Notes: generated by a model from the sequence alone, not told the origin. DNA of 64,000 nt from Pseudactinotalea sp. HY158 (GCF_009660225.1 NZ_CP045920.1:930001-994000); one strand, 5' to 3'. Numbered from the stretch's first letter, positions 27,634 to 35,915 are shown. Numbers and translations are program-made.

Positions 27634-28656
27634 TCACCGTAGGTCGGCGAGCCACACCAGCCGCCCGGTGTCGGCGGCCTCGTAGAGCCCCCGAAGGAGT
27701 CGGGTGACCGCCAGGCCCTCGGTCGCGTCCACGAGCGGGGCCCGACCGGTGCGGATCGCATCGATCACGTCGTGCCAGTAGGCGACGTGGCCGGCCAGCC
27801 CGATGGCGCCCGGGTCGGCCGCCCCGCTCGCCGGAGCCGGGGCGGCATCCGGGGCCGGGACGCCCGGGATCTCCCACGCGTGCACATCGCCCTGTCCGAG
27901 CGTGAGCATGCCGAGCGAGGTGTGCACGGTGACCGTCGCGGGGAAGCCGGGCGGGGTCGCGGTCGAGGTGGAGAGGAGGCCGAGGGCGCCCGAGGAGAAC
28001 CGGGCGGTCGCGACCATCGTGTCCTCGGCGGCGATCGGCAGCGCGAGCGTCGCGGTCTGCGCGGTCACGGATTCGACCGGCCCGCAGAGCCACTGCAGCA
28101 GGTCGACGTTGTGCACGCCCTGGTTCACGAGGGAGCCGCCCCCGCCGGAGCGCTCCGATCGCCATGGGGCGGCGTCGAAGTATGCCTGGTCGCGATACCA
28201 GTGCACGTGGGTGGTGGCGAGGCGGATCTCGCCGAGTTCGCCCCGGGCGAGGAGGTCGTGCACGCGCCGGTAGACGGGTTCGAAGCGCCGCTGGGAGACC
28301 ATCGCGACGATGCCCGGGCCCTCGGCCTGCAGGTTCGCGAGGGTCTCGGCCTCCGCCACGTCGAGCGTCATCGGCTTCTCCACCACGACGTGCCGGCCCG
28401 AACGGGCGACCGTGATCGCGGCGGGCCCGTGCAGGGCCGACGGTGAGCAGAGCGCGACGATGTCGACCTCGCCGCGTTCGACGAGCTGGGCGTGGTCGAG
28501 CCACCGTGCCCGCGGCCAGCCGCAGTCGGCGCCGCTGCCTTCCCTCCCGCCGCTGTAGGCGGTGACTGCGACGCCCTCGATCTCGCGGAGGGCGCGGGCG
28601 TGGGTCGCTCCGATCGTGCCCATGCCGACGATCCCGACGGTGAGATCAACTGACAT
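27634..28656 (-). CDS. Gfo/Idh/MocA-family oxidoreductase
   Basis: This 340-residue NAD(P)-dependent sugar or polyol dehydrogenase-like protein has an N-terminal Rossmann motif, VGIVGMGTIGATHARAL. The family signature VVEKPMTLDVAEAE (about 92-105) supplies the conserved EKP lysine, and the C-terminal alpha/beta domain completes the fold. The ATG at 28656 has GAAGGA 7 nt upstream. It is in the same orientation as, and just upstream of, the GH101 gene, with 146 bp between them including the GH101 promoter elements, so a joint role in glycan sugar use is possible. The substrate is unknown. Confidence 0.9.
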   Translation of the reverse strand: MSVDLTVGIVGMGTIGATHARALREIEGVAVTAYSGGREGSGADCGWPRARWLDHAQLVERGEVDIVALCSPSALHGPAAITVARSGRHVVVEKPMTLDVAEAETLANLQAEGPGIVAMVSQRRFEPVYRRVHDLLARGELGEIRLATTHVHWYRDQAYFDAAPWRSERSGGGGSLVNQGVHNVDLLQWLCGPVESVTAQTATLALPIAAEDTMVATARFSSGALGLLSTSTATPPGFPATVTVHTSLGMLTLGQGDVHAWEIPGVPAPDAAPAPASGAADPGAIGLAGHVAYWHDVIDAIRTGRAPLVDATEGLAVTRLLRGLYEAADTGRLVWLADLR

Positions 28657-28764
28657 GGCGGCGTCCTTCGTGGAGGGTGGGCCGGCGGGCGCCGAGCGTG
28701 GACCGAGCTGCGGCGTCTGTCGTGGGAGGGTGGTCGGTGGTGCCGGTCCTGTTCGAGGCCCGAC

Positions 28765-29256
28765 TCACCACGGGCCGACCTGGGCCAGGAACTTTGTCAT
28801 GTGTTCGACTATGGCGGTCGCATCGCAGTGGGCGTGACGACACTCGGTGACGGTGACGGTGACCGGTGCCTCGCCGATTCGCGGGTCCTCGCTCTCGTTA
28901 CGCCGACGTCGCATCGTGCGAAACGGCCGGACGATATGCCGCACGTTCGGTCCCAGCTGCGCCTCGATCGACTCCTGTACGGCCAGATGGCCGCCGCCGG
29001 TCGTCGGCCGGAGTCCTTGCCTCGCCAGTACCGCCGTCATCGCTTTGCGGGCGGCATCGTAGGTGAGCGTGAATGCCGAGGGAGGGTGGTGATCGATGAG
29101 TGGCGCGGCGGCGCTCAGGTGGCCTGCCGCCTGGTCGATGAGCAGGTCGGCGTGCTCGGGCGAGGGGTCGACACGTTCCAGCTCTCGACGGTGGATCATG
29201 TCCGTGATCTCGGCCTCGCCTTGGGGCCAATGCCCCGGAGGTGGACGGTCAATCAT
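28765..29256 (-). CDS. HEPN-domain-like protein paired with nucleotidyltransferase (toxin/antitoxin candidate)
   Basis: This 163-residue all-helical protein has the layout of HEPN proteins: helices around LIDQAAGHLSAAAPL and AFTLTYDAARKAMTAVLARQGLRPTTGGGHLAVQESI (about 48-100), then a basic RPFRTMRRRRNESE stretch. The classic R-x4-6-H active motif is not obvious, so RNase activity is uncertain; the RRRRN region may take its place. The start overlaps the end of the HTH-nucleotidyltransferase gene by 8 bp, the arrangement of HEPN/MNT modules. In that family the MNT protein is usually the antitoxin that AMPylates the HEPN RNase. Assignment is from fold pattern and pairing. Confidence 0.65.
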   Translation of the reverse strand: MIDRPPPGHWPQGEAEITDMIHRRELERVDPSPEHADLLIDQAAGHLSAAAPLIDHHPPSAFTLTYDAARKAMTAVLARQGLRPTTGGGHLAVQESIEAQLGPNVRHIVRPFRTMRRRRNESEDPRIGEAPVTVTVTECRHAHCDATAIVEHMTKFLAQVGPW

Positions 29257-29836
29257 CAGGCTCTCCGAGTAGGTGGACGACCGGGCGGCTCAACATTGTA
29301 GTCTTGAAGGAGCCCGTGTCGCAGTCCCAATCGTCGGCGGCAACGAGGCGATGATTGACTTCGCGTCGTAGGATCCGTTCGGCCTTCTCAATGGCGTCGC
29401 CGAGAGCCGGTCGGTCCGGGCTGCCGACGATGAAGACGTCCAGGTCGTTGGGCACGTGTCCGGGCTGCTGCTGGTATCGGGCCGCCCATGATCCATAGAT
29501 GAGGGCACGGTCGATGCCGGACAGGTCGCCGAGGAGGTCTCGGAGGACTCCGATCGGGCCGAAGGTGAGCATCAACAGCTCGGCCAGTGGTCGGTAGACC
29601 GGGTTGTCGGTCGCAGCCGTGACGACCCGCTGGTTCCCGCGTCGGCGAGATCTGACCAGGCCCGACTCCAGGAGCCGGTCCACCTCACGCATGACGGTCG
29701 GAGTGGAGGTTCCGACGGCGGCGGCGATCTCGGTCAGGCTCTGCTCGACGTCGGGATGGAGCATGATCCACGTGATGATCTCCCCCTGGGCTCGACTCCG
29801 AAGTAGGGGCAGCAGCACCGGACTCGGATATTTCAT
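29249..29836 (-). CDS. HTH - minimal nucleotidyltransferase (MNT) fusion
   Basis: This 195-residue protein has an N-terminal winged helix (about 12-70: LTEIAAAVGTSTPTVMREVDRLLESGLV, then RRRGNQRVV wing). The C-terminal nucleotidyltransferase domain has GSWAARY and the metal-binding pair in NDLDVFIVG (D-x-D). The start ATG at 29836 lies inside a 42-bp inverted repeat, so the HTH domain is the obvious candidate to bind it and repress its own gene. It overlaps the HEPN-like gene by 8 bp. In HEPN/MNT systems the nucleotidyltransferase neutralises the HEPN toxin; here the fused HTH would combine antitoxin and regulator in one protein (inference). Confidence 0.8.
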   Translation of the reverse strand: MKYPSPVLLPLLRSRAQGEIITWIMLHPDVEQSLTEIAAAVGTSTPTVMREVDRLLESGLVRSRRRGNQRVVTAATDNPVYRPLAELLMLTFGPIGVLRDLLGDLSGIDRALIYGSWAARYQQQPGHVPNDLDVFIVGSPDRPALGDAIEKAERILRREVNHRLVAADDWDCDTGSFKTTMLSRPVVHLLGEPDD

Positions 29837-29869
29837 GAAAGCGAGCCTAACATCGCTTTCATGAAATAT
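29828..29869. promoter_or_regulatory. Perfect 17-bp inverted repeat over the MNT start codon
   Basis: Left arm ATATTTCATGAAAGCGA (29828-29844), 8-bp spacer, then its exact complement (29853-29869). Each arm holds the 10-bp palindrome TTTCATGAAA, and the left arm includes the MNT start codon on the minus strand. It is either a DNA operator for self-repression or an RNA hairpin that hides the start. Confidence 0.75.
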
Positions 29870-29929
29870 GCAGGTTCGTCGAGCCCGCCGGGAGAGGTGA
29901 GCTCCGTCGTCCATGCGCCGTGCGGTCCG

Positions 29930-30730
29930 TCACCGGCGGCGCCTGCGCTCCGTGAGCGCCCGGGCGGACATCTGGACGGCGATGAGCGCGAGATAGCCGG
30001 CGAAGAGCAGGTTTCCGACGAACGGGTCGATGCGCGTGGCCAGCCAGGCGCCCAGGGCGGTCGTGGTGCAGGCCGAGACACCCACGAAGGCGGCCGCACG
30101 CAGGTCGACGTTGCGGCGGCGAAGATTGCCCAGCAGCCCCGAGGCGGCGGTCGGGATCATCACGAGCAGGGAGGTGCCGCGGGCGACGAGGTCGCTCATG
30201 CCGAAGGCGAACATGAGCGCCGGAACGATGATCACCCCGCCACCCACCCCGATGAGCCCGGAGACGACGCCGGTGAGGAGCCCGAGGCCGCCGAGGCCCA
30301 GGCCGCTGCCCCAGCCCAGGTCGAATCCCGACCCGCGTGTGGGGACCACGAGGAAGAGCCCGACGATCACCACCACGAGGAAGGCCACGAAGCCCCACCG
30401 CAGTGCCTGCTGGGAGATCCGGGGCAACAGCGCGGTGCCGACCTGTGCGCCGATCGCGGCGCCGACGGCGAGCACGAGGGCCGGCAGCCACGCCACCGCG
30501 TCCGTGACCGCGTAGGAGATCACCCCGATGCTCGCCGCGGGCACGATCGCCGCGAGCGAGGTCCCGGCGCCGAGCCGCTGGTCGAAGCCGAGCCACAGCA
30601 CGAGCAGCGGCAGGATCACGGTGCCGCCGCCGACCCCGAACAGGCCCGAGAACAGTCCGGCGACCAGGCCGATGACGATCAACGGGAGGGGGGAGCGATC
30701 TCGGACACGGACGTCGTCCGACCTGCTCAC
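29930..30730 (-). CDS. TauE/SafE-family anion permease
   Basis: This 266-residue membrane protein has two repeated halves, each opening with the family hallmark: GLFSGLFGVGGGTVILPLL (about 25-43) and GVVSGLIGVGGGVIIVPAL (about 153-171). About eight TM segments are visible. The family exports sulfite, sulfonates or other small organic acids. It is divergent from the MFS gene at 30.9 kb, with 201 bp between them holding no further gene. The substrate is unknown. Confidence 0.92.
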   Translation of the reverse strand: MSRSDDVRVRDRSPLPLIVIGLVAGLFSGLFGVGGGTVILPLLVLWLGFDQRLGAGTSLAAIVPAASIGVISYAVTDAVAWLPALVLAVGAAIGAQVGTALLPRISQQALRWGFVAFLVVVIVGLFLVVPTRGSGFDLGWGSGLGLGGLGLLTGVVSGLIGVGGGVIIVPALMFAFGMSDLVARGTSLLVMIPTAASGLLGNLRRRNVDLRAAAFVGVSACTTTALGAWLATRIDPFVGNLLFAGYLALIAVQMSARALTERRRRR

Positions 30731-30931
30731 CTGTGACTCCCGTCTGCCGTGTCGCTACGGCATTCTTCCATGAACACGGGCCGCCACCGCGCCGCGGTGC
30801 TCATCGCCCGCCCCCGATGCGGCCGAAGGGATCCCGCGGGACTAAACTCGACGACCGGTACCGGCCGGACGCGCGAGCCGGCCCGGGAGCGGCGCGGCCG
30901 GCGGCGACACCGAGGCGAGGAGGAGCAGGGC

Positions 30932-32119
30932 GTGACCGAGCGGACGCTGTGGTCGAAGGAGTTCCTCGTCGCGATCGCGGTCAACCTGTTCATGTCGAGC
31001 GTGTTCTACCTGCTGCTCACCTCGATGGCGGGCTACGCCGTGGCGGAGTTCCAGGCGTCCGAATCCCTCGCCGGGCTGGCGGCCTCCGGCTTCATCATCG
31101 GCTCGGTCGTGGGCCGACTGCTCTCCGGCAAATACCTCGACTTCGTGGGCCGGCGGCGCCTGCTCGTGCTCACGATGATCGCCTATGTGCTCGCCTGCCT
31201 CGCCTACATCCCGGTGACCGACCTGGGCGTGCTCATCGCGGTGCGGCTCGTGCACGGGCTCGCGTTCGGCGCCGGCAACACGGCACTGGTCGCCTCGGTG
31301 CAGGCGGTCATCCCACCCGGGAAGCGCGCCGAGGGCAACGGCTACTTCGCCACCGCCACGACCCTGTCGACCGCCGTCGGTCCCTTCCTGGCCGTGTGGC
31401 TCGGCGAGAACTACGGCTTCACCAGCGTGTTCCTGGTCGCGACCGCCTGCGCCGGGGCCACCCTCGTGGCCGCGTGCTTCTTCACCGTGCCCGAGCGGGA
31501 GCCGAGCCCGGAGGAGCGCCGTCTCAAGTGGTCGATGCGGCTCTCCTCGTTCATCGATCGCGGCGGGCTGCGCCTCGGCCTGGTCATGCTGCTCGCCGGG
31601 CTCGCGTTCGCCTCCGTGCTCAGCTTCATCGCCGTGCACACCGCGGACCTCGGCATCCCCGCCGCCTCGAGCGTGTTCTTCGTGTCCTACGCCGTGGCCT
31701 CGCTGTTCGCGCGGCTGTTCGCGGGGCGGATCCAGGACCGCCTCGGCGACAACATCGTGGCGATACCGGTGTTCGGCTGCTTCGCGGCCGGCATGGTGCT
31801 CGTGGGCCTGGCCACCACGACGGCGCTCATCGCGGCCGCCGGCGTGCTCATCGGGCTCGGCTTCGGGTGCCTGCTGCCCACGATGCAGGCGATCCTCGTC
31901 GACCAGGTGCCGCCGCCGCGCGTGGGCGTGGCCACCTCGACGTTCTTCCTCCTGCTCGACACCGGCTCCGGCGTGGGCCCGGTGCTGCTCGGCCTCGTCG
32001 GCGGGGCCACGGGATTCGCCACGATGTTCGTGCTCTCCTCCGGGCTCGTGGTGCTCGCCGCGATCGCCTACCTGGGCTTCCACGGGTTCGCCTCGGGCGG
32101 TCGCCCGGCCCGCGCCTGA
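30932..32119 (+). CDS. MFS transporter (12 TM)
   Basis: This 395-residue major facilitator has 12 hydrophobic segments and the motif A-like GRLLSGKYLDFVGRRRLL after TM2. It looks like the AraJ/YfcJ-type sugar or siderophore-precursor exporters. The GTG at 30932 is chosen because it follows AGGAGGAG at a good distance and places TM1 right after; the longer upstream frame is Arg-rich with no membrane features. Its 3' end overlaps the convergent DHA2 gene by 52 bp. The substrate is unknown. Confidence 0.85.
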   Translation: MTERTLWSKEFLVAIAVNLFMSSVFYLLLTSMAGYAVAEFQASESLAGLAASGFIIGSVVGRLLSGKYLDFVGRRRLLVLTMIAYVLACLAYIPVTDLGVLIAVRLVHGLAFGAGNTALVASVQAVIPPGKRAEGNGYFATATTLSTAVGPFLAVWLGENYGFTSVFLVATACAGATLVAACFFTVPEREPSPEERRLKWSMRLSSFIDRGGLRLGLVMLLAGLAFASVLSFIAVHTADLGIPAASSVFFVSYAVASLFARLFAGRIQDRLGDNIVAIPVFGCFAAGMVLVGLATTTALIAAAGVLIGLGFGCLLPTMQAILVDQVPPPRVGVATSTFFLLLDTGSGVGPVLLGLVGGATGFATMFVLSSGLVVLAAIAYLGFHGFASGGRPARA

Positions 32120-34080
32120 ACTCGCGCTGAGCCTGCCTGAGCCTGCCTGAGCCTGCCTGAGCCTGCCTGAGCCTGCCTGAGCCTGCCTGAGCCTGCCTGA
32201 GCCGGGTCCGAGTCGGGCCTGCGCCGGAGCCTATGGACGACGCCGCTCGCCTCCCGCCGGCCCGTGCTCGGGGTGCTCGGGTCGCTCGGGGTGCTCGGGT
32301 GCGATCGAATCGCCGGGTGGCTCGGGCGGCTCGGGTGGCTCGGGGTGCTCCGTGGGCTCCGCGGGCCTCCGGTGGGCGGGCGCGCGGCGCCGCGGTGGGA
32401 GGCGGGCCGGGCGTCCGGCGCGGCGCCGGGATCCGCGTGCGCCCCGCCTGGATGGGGGGAGCCCGGTGCGGGGCGCCCGCCGACGCTCGTGGTGAGCGGC
32501 TTCTCCTCGAGGAAGCAGGCGACCACGAGGCCGAGCACGAGGAGCGGCACGAGGTAGAAGTAGAGCGGGATGAGGGCCTCGGCGTAGGAGACCACGACGG
32601 CGTGGGCGATCGGTTCCGGCAGCTGGGCGAGCTGGTCGGGGGTGAGGCTTCCGCCCTGCTCCCCGGCCTGGTTCAGGTGGGCCGCCGCGTCCGGCGGCAG
32701 GTTGAGCGCGAGCCGATCGCCGAGGCGGGAGACGAACAGGGATCCGATGAGCGCGGTGCCCACGGACGCGCCGATCTGGCGGAAGAAGTTCACCCCGGCC
32801 GTGGCCGCGCCGACCTCCGGACGGGAGACGGCGTTCTGAACCACGAGGACCAGGGTGGGCATGATGAACCCGATGCCCAACCCGAGCACGACCATGAAGA
32901 CGCTCGACTGAAGACGCGAGGTGCCGGCGTCCATGCGCGAGAGCAGGAACATCCCCACGGCGGCGACGCTCGTGCCGAGGATGGGGAAGACCTTGTAGCG
33001 CCCGGTGCGGGTGATGAGCTGGCCGGTGGTCACGGCGGCCGCCATGAGGCCGCCCATGAGCGGCAGCATGAGCAGCCCGGAGGTGGTGGCGCTCGCGCCG
33101 AGCGAGAGTTGCAGGTACGTGGGCAGGTAGCTCACGGCGCCGAACATCGCCACGCCGAGCAGGAACGCGAGCACCACGTTGACGCGGAACACGCCGTTAC
33201 GGAACAGTCGCAGCGGCAGGATCGGCTCGGCGGCGCGGCTCTCCACCCACAGCCACAGCGGCGTGAGCGCGAGCACCCCGATGCCGAGTGCGACGATCTG
33301 CGGCGAGGTCCACTCGTACCGTCGCCCGCCCCAGGTGAGCAGCAGCACGAGGCAGGCGACGGCGCCCGCCATGAGCACCATGCCGCTGTAGTCGACCCGG
33401 CGCCGGCGCTGGGGGCGCGGCAGGTGGAGGGAGAGCGACGTGACGACGAGGGCCGCGATACCGATGGGAACGTTGATGTAGAAGATCCACCGCCAGCTCG
33501 CGTGCTCGGTCAGGTAGCCGCCCAGGAGCGGGCCGAGCACCGTGGCCACCCCGATCATCGGGCCCATGATCGACATGTACTTGCCGCGCTCGCGGGCGGA
33601 GACGATCTCGGCCATGATCGTCTGGGCGCCGATCATGAGGCCGCCGGCCCCGATGCCCTGGACCGCCCGGCACGCGATGAGCATCCCCATGTCCTGGGAC
33701 AGGCCCGCGACGACCGAGCCCGCGAGGAAGATGACGATCGCGACGTGGAACGCGTTGCGCCGGCCGATGAGGTCGCCGACCCGGCCGTAGATGGGCATCG
33801 CGATGGTCTGGCCGAGCAGATAGATCGTGATGATCCAGGAGATCTGCTCGAGGCCGTTGAGATCGGCCGCGATCGTGGGCAGCGCGGTGGCGACGATCGT
33901 CTGATCCAGGGCGGCCATGAGGATGCCGAGGATGAGGCCGACGAAGATGACGATGAGCTTGCGGCGGGGCAGCGGGCCGGGTGCTCCGGCCGCAGGCGGC
34001 CCGGTCCGGACCGTGCCTGTCGTGTTCGTCGTGTTCGTCGAGCCGGCTGAGTGCGGGGTGAGCGCGGTGCGCGTGGCCAC
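32068..34080 (-). CDS. DHA2-family MFS exporter with long repeat-made C-terminal tail
   Basis: This 670-residue 14-TM drug:H+ antiporter is of the LfrA/EmrB type. The start GTG has GGGAGG upstream. Motif A is GRVGDLIGRRNAF; motif C is GPLLGGYLTEHASWRWIFYINVPIG. The transporter core ends near residue 525. The remaining 145 residues are Pro/Ser/His-rich, then Gln/Ala/Gly/Arg repeats from a 10-bp DNA repeat, and the reading frame runs 52 bp into the convergent MFS gene. The usual length is about 520, so the tail probably arose by loss of a stop codon and repeat growth. The TetR gene upstream (same strand, 111 bp) is the likely regulator. Confidence 0.88.
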   Translation of the reverse strand: MATRTALTPHSAGSTNTTNTTGTVRTGPPAAGAPGPLPRRKLIVIFVGLILGILMAALDQTIVATALPTIAADLNGLEQISWIITIYLLGQTIAMPIYGRVGDLIGRRNAFHVAIVIFLAGSVVAGLSQDMGMLIACRAVQGIGAGGLMIGAQTIMAEIVSARERGKYMSIMGPMIGVATVLGPLLGGYLTEHASWRWIFYINVPIGIAALVVTSLSLHLPRPQRRRRVDYSGMVLMAGAVACLVLLLTWGGRRYEWTSPQIVALGIGVLALTPLWLWVESRAAEPILPLRLFRNGVFRVNVVLAFLLGVAMFGAVSYLPTYLQLSLGASATTSGLLMLPLMGGLMAAAVTTGQLITRTGRYKVFPILGTSVAAVGMFLLSRMDAGTSRLQSSVFMVVLGLGIGFIMPTLVLVVQNAVSRPEVGAATAGVNFFRQIGASVGTALIGSLFVSRLGDRLALNLPPDAAAHLNQAGEQGGSLTPDQLAQLPEPIAHAVVVSYAEALIPLYFYLVPLLVLGLVVACFLEEKPLTTSVGGRPAPGSPHPGGAHADPGAAPDARPASHRGAARPPTGGPRSPRSTPSHPSRPSHPAIRSHPSTPSDPSTPSTGRREASGVVHRLRRRPDSDPAQAGSGRLRQAQAGSGRLRQAQAGSARVQARAGRPPEANPWKPR
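32131..32200. repeat. Seven perfect 10-bp tandem repeats
   Basis: GCCTGCCTGA occurs seven times without interruption, between the MFS stop (32119) and the DHA2 core. It encodes the QAGSGRLRQA-type peptide repeat in the DHA2 tail on the minus strand. Confidence 0.95.
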
Positions 34081-34191
34081 GGGGTCGACCTCCCGGGGAG
34101 AGAGCTGTGTTCGGGGTGGTCCTCGTATTCGAAGGATCGGTGTTGCGACGGCGGTTGCTCGGTTGCCGCGGGCCGGTTGCGGGGCGACCGG

Positions 34192-34815
34192 TCAGGGGAT
34201 CGTGCCGCCGAGGCGGGTGCGCAGGATCGTGAAGGACTCCTCGACGAGATCGTCGAGGCGCGCGTCGCCGGTGATCCAGCGACGCAGGGAGACGCGCAGG
34301 ACGCTGCCGGCGAGGGCGCCGAGGAGCTGCGGGGTCGGATCGGAGGTCGGGTCGAGGTGCATGCGCTCGGCGAGGGCCGCCGCGATGGCCGCCTCGAGCG
34401 CCGCGGCCTGCCCGAGCTGACGTGCCAGGAGCGAGGGGTGGGCGTGGATGAGCCGCTGCCGGGCGAGGGTGCGGTCGCGGTGCACGTGGGCGCCCCGGAG
34501 CACCTCGCTCTGGGCGAGGGCGTGTCGCAGGGACTCGAGGGGAGGCTCGCCCTCGGGACGGGCGAGGATCGCCGCATGCAACTCGGCGGCCACGGCGTCG
34601 GTGTGATCGATGAGCGCGTCCTCCTTGCTCGCGAAGTAGTTGAAGAACGTGCGCGGGGAGACGTCGGCCGCCTCGGCGATCTCGTCGACCGTCACGTTCT
34701 CGAGCCCCCGTTCGAGGGCGAGCTCCATCGCGGCATGGCGCAACGACCGGCGGGTGTCCTGCTTCTTGCGTTCGCGCAGCCCCTCGGGCGGGGCGGTCGT
34801 GATCGATTCCGACAT
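34192..34815 (-). CDS. TetR-family regulator of the adjacent DHA2 exporter
   Basis: This 207-residue repressor has an N-terminal HTH (about 17-62: ERKKQDTRRSLRHAAMELALERGLENVTVDEIAEAADVSPRTFFNYFASKEDAL) typical of TetR. The C-terminal ligand domain is variable. It lies upstream of, and on the same strand as, the DHA2 exporter, so it probably controls that operon and itself in response to an exported drug or metabolite. The start ATG at 34815 is clear; the next gene is 74 bp away. Confidence 0.93.
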   Translation of the reverse strand: MSESITTAPPEGLRERKKQDTRRSLRHAAMELALERGLENVTVDEIAEAADVSPRTFFNYFASKEDALIDHTDAVAAELHAAILARPEGEPPLESLRHALAQSEVLRGAHVHRDRTLARQRLIHAHPSLLARQLGQAAALEAAIAAALAERMHLDPTSDPTPQLLGALAGSVLRVSLRRWITGDARLDDLVEESFTILRTRLGGTIP

Positions 34816-34889
34816 GCTTACAGCCTATGCATCATTGCAGTCGCCGCACAGACGCTCCCGCGGTCCGATCGGCGCCCTGTGAGCGAAGT

Positions 34890-35258
34890 TCAGGCCTCGC
34901 CGTGCACCGTCAGGGTGTACCCGTCGGGGTCGGCGAAGGTGAACGACAGGCCGAACGGCCCGGGCTCCGGTGCCCGCAGGATCGGGGTGCCTGCCGCAGC
35001 GAGGGTGTCGTGAAGCCGCTGCACCTGGTCGCAGTGCACCCAGAGTGCGACCCCGAGGCCGGGGCGTGGTGTCTGGTCGAGATCCACGCCGGGCAGGGGC
35101 TCGCGCACCGCGAACGGGATGGGGCTCGTGGCGAATACGACCGCGCCGGGAGGGGCGGCTGCGGCCCGGCGCAGGCCGAGCCGAGTCTCGTAGAAGGCGG
35201 CGGATCGTTCGAGGTCGCGCACCTGCAGGGCGACGAAGTCGGGTCCGGTCACAGTCAT
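34890..35258 (-). CDS. VOC-family (glyoxalase/bleomycin resistance) protein
   Basis: This 122-residue vicinal-oxygen-chelate fold protein begins VALQVRDLERSAAFYETRLGL and ends FTFADPDGYTLTVHGEA, giving the metal-binding Glu/His-type positions of the family. GGAAGGA lies 6 nt before the ATG. It is divergent from a MarR gene, with two palindromic operators between them, so it is probably induced by a compound that the protein binds or breaks down. Confidence 0.9.
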   Translation of the reverse strand: MTVTGPDFVALQVRDLERSAAFYETRLGLRRAAAAPPGAVVFATSPIPFAVREPLPGVDLDQTPRPGLGVALWVHCDQVQRLHDTLAAAGTPILRAPEPGPFGLSFTFADPDGYTLTVHGEA

Positions 35259-35280
35259 GAGAGTTCCTTCCGATCGATTG

Positions 35281-35300
35281 AATGTCAGGATGCTGACATT
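35281..35300. promoter_or_regulatory. MarR operator 1 (perfect 8-bp dyad)
   Basis: AATGTCAGGATGCTGACATT: 8-bp arms around GATG, midway between the divergent VOC and MarR genes. Confidence 0.75.
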
Positions 35301-35308
35301 AGCACAGT

Positions 35309-35328
35309 ATGTCAGGATGCTTACATGA
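35309..35328. promoter_or_regulatory. MarR operator 2 (imperfect copy overlapping marR start)
   Basis: TATGTCAGGATGCTTACATG repeats operator 1 with the same GATG spacer, 28 bp downstream (start to start), and covers the marR start codon at 35325. Two such sites suggest cooperative self-repression. Confidence 0.65.
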
Positions 35329-35762
35329 AGCGCGGTCGGGACAGTCTCGGTGAGATGATCGGTTATCGACTCAAGGAGGCGCAGGCGGTCCTCCGGGGCC
35401 GCATGGATGCGGCGCTGCGTCCGCTCGGCCTCACGACCCCGCAGTATGCCTGCCTGGAGCTGCTGAGCCACGCCCCCGGTGCATCGAACTCGGAACTTGC
35501 GCGGAGCGCGTTCGTCGCCCGTCAGACGATGAACACTCTCCTGCGCGGGCTTCATGATCGTGGACTCGTCGACCGCGCGGCGGCGCCTCCGAGCGGGCGG
35601 GTCCTGCCGACGGTCCTCACGCCGGAAGGGCGACGGCTTCTCGATCAGGCGGCCGCGAGCATCGGCGCCATCGAACGGCAGATGGTCAGCACCCTCACGG
35701 ACGAGCAGCGCCGAGCCCTCCGCGACGCCCTCGCGAACTGCATTGACGCGCTACGCGACTGA
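35325..35762 (+). CDS. MarR-family transcriptional regulator
   Basis: This 145-residue winged-helix regulator has a dimerisation helix (GYRLKEAQAVLRGRMDAALRPLGLT), recognition region (SNSELARSAFVARQTMNTLLRGLHDRGLVDR) and wing (PPSGRVLPTVLTPEGRRLL). It is divergent from the VOC gene across 66 bp containing two matching palindromes, one of which covers its own start. It should therefore repress both genes until a ligand binds. A stem-loop follows its stop. Confidence 0.93.
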   Translation: MKRGRDSLGEMIGYRLKEAQAVLRGRMDAALRPLGLTTPQYACLELLSHAPGASNSELARSAFVARQTMNTLLRGLHDRGLVDRAAAPPSGRVLPTVLTPEGRRLLDQAAASIGAIERQMVSTLTDEQRRALRDALANCIDALRD

Positions 35763-35789
35763 CGCGGCCTCGCCGGCGCGCCATTCGTG

Positions 35790-35827
35790 AGCCGCCCACC
35801 GGCCCGACGAGAGCCGGTGGGGCGGCT
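35790..35827 (+). terminator. Hairpin after marR
   Basis: AGCCGCCCACCGG pairs with CCGGTGGGGCGGCT (one bulged C) 27 bp after the marR stop. Confidence 0.65.
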
Positions 35828-35915
35828 CCCGGCATCCTCCTCACCCCACGTCCCGACTCTCACCCAGGATTCGAACGCAGGGAATCCGCCGGCCTCTCCA
35901 TCGAAAGGTTGAGTC

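Noticed and set aside
30731-30931. Upstream start of the MFS gene at 30749
   Set aside because: The extra 61 residues are Arg-rich with no membrane or domain features. GTG 30932 has a strong ribosome site.
32131-32200. CRISPR-like array
   Set aside because: The 10-bp units are contiguous with no spacers, so it is a tandem repeat.
35863-35880. tRNA T-arm-like string (GGATTCGAACGC region)
   Set aside because: The complement reads like a T-loop, but there is no matching stem, acceptor arm or anticodon region within 90 bp, so it is not a tRNA. A tRNA-end attachment site is not supported either, since no integrase is present.
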